From assembly GCA_905201565.1 (NCBI GenBank), contig CAJKOS010000082.1, forward strand, positions 1 through 7,783: a stretch of 7,783 nt of DNA. The letters are read 5' to 3'. Of the stretch, positions 5,096 through 7,783 are shown one piece after another (position 1 is the first letter of the stretch; each line of letters begins with the position of its first letter). The translations under genes were made by a program, and so were the position numbers. The notes under the pieces are model-generated. The model was given only the letters and a program-made list of their open reading frames with translations, did no database searches and was not told where the DNA came from. Source of the DNA: an uncultured Erysipelotrichaceae bacterium (GTDB taxonomy: Bacteria; Bacillota_I; Bacilli_A; Erysipelotrichales; Erysipelotrichaceae).

Positions 5096-7783
5096 ATGAG
5101 TGAATTGTTAAAGGATATTGATCACGGAAAACTGGTAAAGGATGATCCCATCCTTATGGAAGCAGGCATTGAAGCACTGCGTTTTTATCGTGCTGAAAAC
5201 AGGCTGGATATCGATTTGCATGTCCCTGAGCTGTTAAGCCGCAATGCCTATGAATATCTCACCGATACGATCAGTGATCTGACCGGTTCATCCGTCAATG
5301 TCCTTGTTCATGCGGACCGTGTGGATTGTTCACTGGCTTTGATATCCTCTTATCTTGATTACTTCTTTGCAAGACACGGCACTATGCTTGCTGGCAAGGT
5401 ATTCACCTATGATGGAGAGAAGCGGAAGCTTGATTTCCTTTGCATATCGCAGGATGAAGCCGATATTTCTTCTTCCTACCTGCCGGAAATGCAAGAATTT
5501 CTCAATACCATTGGTGTAGGAGAAATGCAATTGTCCTGTTCTTTGCAAAAGCAGGTACAACAGGAAATTCCTGATGTTGTGCTCGATATCATTCCGGAAG
5601 CACCAGCTCCAGTAGAACAGAAACCAAAGAAGAAATACTACCGCCTCAAGGAAGAGGATTATGAAGTGATTTCTTTAAAAGATGTACAATCCCCGATGAG
5701 CGATATCCAGTTTGATGCGGATATATTCTCTCTTGAAGAAATTGAGACAAAGAGCGGAAAGCTCATCCAGACCATGAAGGTCTATGATGGTACGGATGCG
5801 ATCCTTGTCAAACGGTTTGAAGGAAGATCATTGGATCGTGATACGATGCATGAAATCTCAAATGGTGACAGGGTCCGCATCTATGGCCGTATTGAAATGG
5901 ATAACTTTGCAAGAGACCTCTGCGTCATGGCTTCTTCCATCACAAAGCTCGAGAAACCAGCTATGCCAAAGGACAATGCGGAGCACAAGCGCATTGAGTG
6001 GCATATGCATACAAACATGTCAGAAATGGATGCGGTATGCGATGTCAAATCCGTCATCCAGTATGCCTATGACATCGGACATGATGGTATTATCATCACC
6101 GACCATGCGGATGTGCAGTCCTTCAAAAAAGCCTATGACCAGTGCCTGAAGGTGCGCAAAGCTGATCCGGACAGAACATTCAAAGTCGGCTTTGGCTGTG
6201 AGATGAACATGGCCAATGACAGGCTGACCATTGTCCGCAATGCCACCGATGAAAAGATCGATGATTGTGAGTATGTTTCCTTCGACCTTGAGACAACTGG
6301 TCTTTCCTGTTACTATGACTCGATCATCGAATTTGGTGCGGTCAAGATCAAAAACAGTACCGTGGTGGACAGGTTGCAGATGTTTATCAAACCACCACAT
6401 CCAATTCCTGCCTTTATCACAAACAAGACAAATATCACAAATGCCATGGTCGCTGATGCTAAACCCTTTGCACAGTGTTGCGACGAGATCATCAACTGGA
6501 TTGGAGATGCGGTGCTGGTTGCCCATAATGCTACATTTGACTACTACTTCTTCAATGAAGAATTGCGCAGGATTGGCAAGCCACCGCTCATGAATACGGT
6601 GATCGATACTTTGGATATGGCACGTGCCATCCTCAAGGACAAGCGGGCATACCGCCTTGGCAACATCTCCCGTTATTACCGTGTTGAATACAATGAAGAA
6701 GTCGCTCACCGTGCTGACTATGATGCTGAGGCATTAGCAGGTGTATTCATGTGCATGCTGACGGATGCCAGGGAGAAGTTTGGCTGTGTGACTATTCGTG
6801 ACCTCGATGAAAAGACACAGGACTTTGATGCCTATAAGAAGGTGAGAAAGTCACATATCTGTGTTGTTTCCAAAAATCATGATGGTATCAAGGATCTCTA
6901 TAAGCTGGTCACAGAATCCAACATCCGCACACTTGCCGTACTTGGCAAATCCGCCAAGGATGGTGCAGGGGATGTCGCAGCAGAACCAAGAATCCTGCGT
7001 TCCACTTTACAGGCACACCGCAAGAATCTGTTGTTTGGTACAGCCTGCTATAACAGCGATGTGTTTGAACTTGCCTGCAATGGCGATGATGCGCGGTTAG
7101 AAGAAGCGATGTCCTTCTATGACTATGTTGAAATACAGCCACTTTCCAATTTCTCTGTCTTCCTGGCCCTTGGCAATGTGCCGAGTATGGACAGGCTGAA
7201 AGATGTAATTCGCCGTATCATCCGCATGGCGAAGAAACTGAATCTTCCAATCATTGCGGACAGCGATGCGCACTACTGCCGCAAGGAAGAAAAGATCTTC
7301 CGCGATGTCTACATCATGGCACAGGGTGTTGGTGGGGTAGCCCATCCGCTCTATATCCGCGATGATGCATTGCGTTTCAAGACAAAAAATCCCGAACAGC
7401 ATATCCGTTTCACCGATGAGATGAAACAGGAATTTGCATGGCTGGAAGATCCTGAGCTCATCGATGAAATTGTTGTCAAAAACCCGAAAAAGCTCTTTGA
7501 ACAGCTCGAAGATTACCGTCCTGTACCGGATGGTACCTTCCCGCCAACTATTGAAGGTTCTGATGATAAGTTACGAAAGATCTGCCATGATACGGCAATG
7601 GCCATGTATGGCTTTGAAGGCAAGGTGCCTGATATTGTGACAGAAAGACTTGATGGAGAGCTTGATAACATCATCCGCAATGGCTTTGGTGTCCACTACT
7701 ACATTGCCCATCTGCTTGTCAAAAAGAGCAACGAAGATGGCTATGTTGTCGGTTCCCGTGGTTCGGTAGGTTCTTCCTTTACC
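5096..7783 (+). CDS. polC: DNA polymerase III alpha subunit, PolC type (3' truncated by window)
   Basis: PolC is the essential replicative polymerase of low-GC Gram-positives, with built-in proofreading. Frame 2 is open for 896 codons to the right edge. An N-terminal domain covers about residues 1-180, followed by an OB-fold region at about 190-290. The PHP domain begins at WHMHTNMSEMDAV (H303, H305). A DEDDh 3'-5' exonuclease is inserted in it, with FDLETTG (D397, E399), HNATFD (D482) and HRADYD (H538, D543); all key residues are present. PHP resumes and includes DSDAH (722-726). The window ends at GYVVGSRGSVGSSFT, the start of the polymerase core; compared with about 1437 residues in B. subtilis PolC, roughly 550 residues lie beyond. 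The ATG has GAGGTG (5086-5091) four bases upstream. Codon use is like galK. polC after galK is not an arrangement I recognise. Confidence 0.96.
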   Translation, partial: MSELLKDIDHGKLVKDDPILMEAGIEALRFYRAENRLDIDLHVPELLSRNAYEYLTDTISDLTGSSVNVLVHADRVDCSLALISSYLDYFFARHGTMLAGKVFTYDGEKRKLDFLCISQDEADISSSYLPEMQEFLNTIGVGEMQLSCSLQKQVQQEIPDVVLDIIPEAPAPVEQKPKKKYYRLKEEDYEVISLKDVQSPMSDIQFDADIFSLEEIETKSGKLIQTMKVYDGTDAILVKRFEGRSLDRDTMHEISNGDRVRIYGRIEMDNFARDLCVMASSITKLEKPAMPKDNAEHKRIEWHMHTNMSEMDAVCDVKSVIQYAYDIGHDGIIITDHADVQSFKKAYDQCLKVRKADPDRTFKVGFGCEMNMANDRLTIVRNATDEKIDDCEYVSFDLETTGLSCYYDSIIEFGAVKIKNSTVVDRLQMFIKPPHPIPAFITNKTNITNAMVADAKPFAQCCDEIINWIGDAVLVAHNATFDYYFFNEELRRIGKPPLMNTVIDTLDMARAILKDKRAYRLGNISRYYRVEYNEEVAHRADYDAEALAGVFMCMLTDAREKFGCVTIRDLDEKTQDFDAYKKVRKSHICVVSKNHDGIKDLYKLVTESNIRTLAVLGKSAKDGAGDVAAEPRILRSTLQAHRKNLLFGTACYNSDVFELACNGDDARLEEAMSFYDYVEIQPLSNFSVFLALGNVPSMDRLKDVIRRIIRMAKKLNLPIIADSDAHYCRKEEKIFRDVYIMAQGVGGVAHPLYIRDDALRFKTKNPEQHIRFTDEMKQEFAWLEDPELIDEIVVKNPKKLFEQLEDYRPVPDGTFPPTIEGSDDKLRKICHDTAMAMYGFEGKVPDIVTERLDGELDNIIRNGFGVHYYIAHLLVKKSNEDGYVVGSRGSVGSSFT

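Noticed and set aside
6020..6709. Minus-strand open frame of 229 codons opposite polC
   Set aside because: It mirrors the PHP and exonuclease region of polC, where all catalytic residues are seen on the plus strand. It has no Shine-Dalgarno or domain of its own that I can recognise.

Overview
The window is a plus-strand run of low-GC Firmicutes housekeeping genes. It opens with the 3' end of acetate kinase (ackA), then yceD (DUF177), rpmF (ribosomal protein bL32), a DUF624/YesL-like membrane protein, plsX (broken by a frameshift), acpP, rnc (RNase III), galK (galactokinase) and the 5' two thirds of polC (Gram-positive DNA polymerase III alpha), which runs off the right edge. I see no RNA genes, mobile elements or CRISPR arrays, and no gene-free stretch over 100 bases.

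Region 1 (1-2942) has the gene order ackA-yceD-rpmF-plsX-acpP, which is common in Clostridia. The YceD, L32 and ACP proteins look like those of Lachnospiraceae. A consensus sigma-A promoter lies just after ackA and drives yceD-rpmF, which end at an intrinsic terminator. The DUF624 gene follows this terminator with its own Shine-Dalgarno and a GTG start. A second good promoter precedes plsX-acpP, which end at another terminator. PlsX and ACP work together: PlsX makes acyl-phosphate from acyl-ACP to start phospholipid synthesis.

Region 2 (about 3023-7783) holds rnc, galK and polC. In the usual order rnc is followed by smc and ftsY, but here galK follows after 29 bases and then polC. Codon choice changes: by hand count glycine is GGA in 17 of 29 codons in plsX, 4 of 36 in galK and 8 of 45 in the visible polC. 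The rnc gene is intermediate, GGA-rich in its first half and GGA-poor in its second. The proteins of this half recall Erysipelotrichia rather than Lachnospiraceae. The window may therefore join DNA of two origins, by transfer and rearrangement or by a chimeric assembly.

The two points most worth checking are the plsX frameshift, which fits loss of one copy of a 5-base tandem repeat, and the change of gene order and codon use around rnc. I found no convincing undescribed biological system; apart from the DUF624 protein, whose function is unknown, the genes belong to known families.
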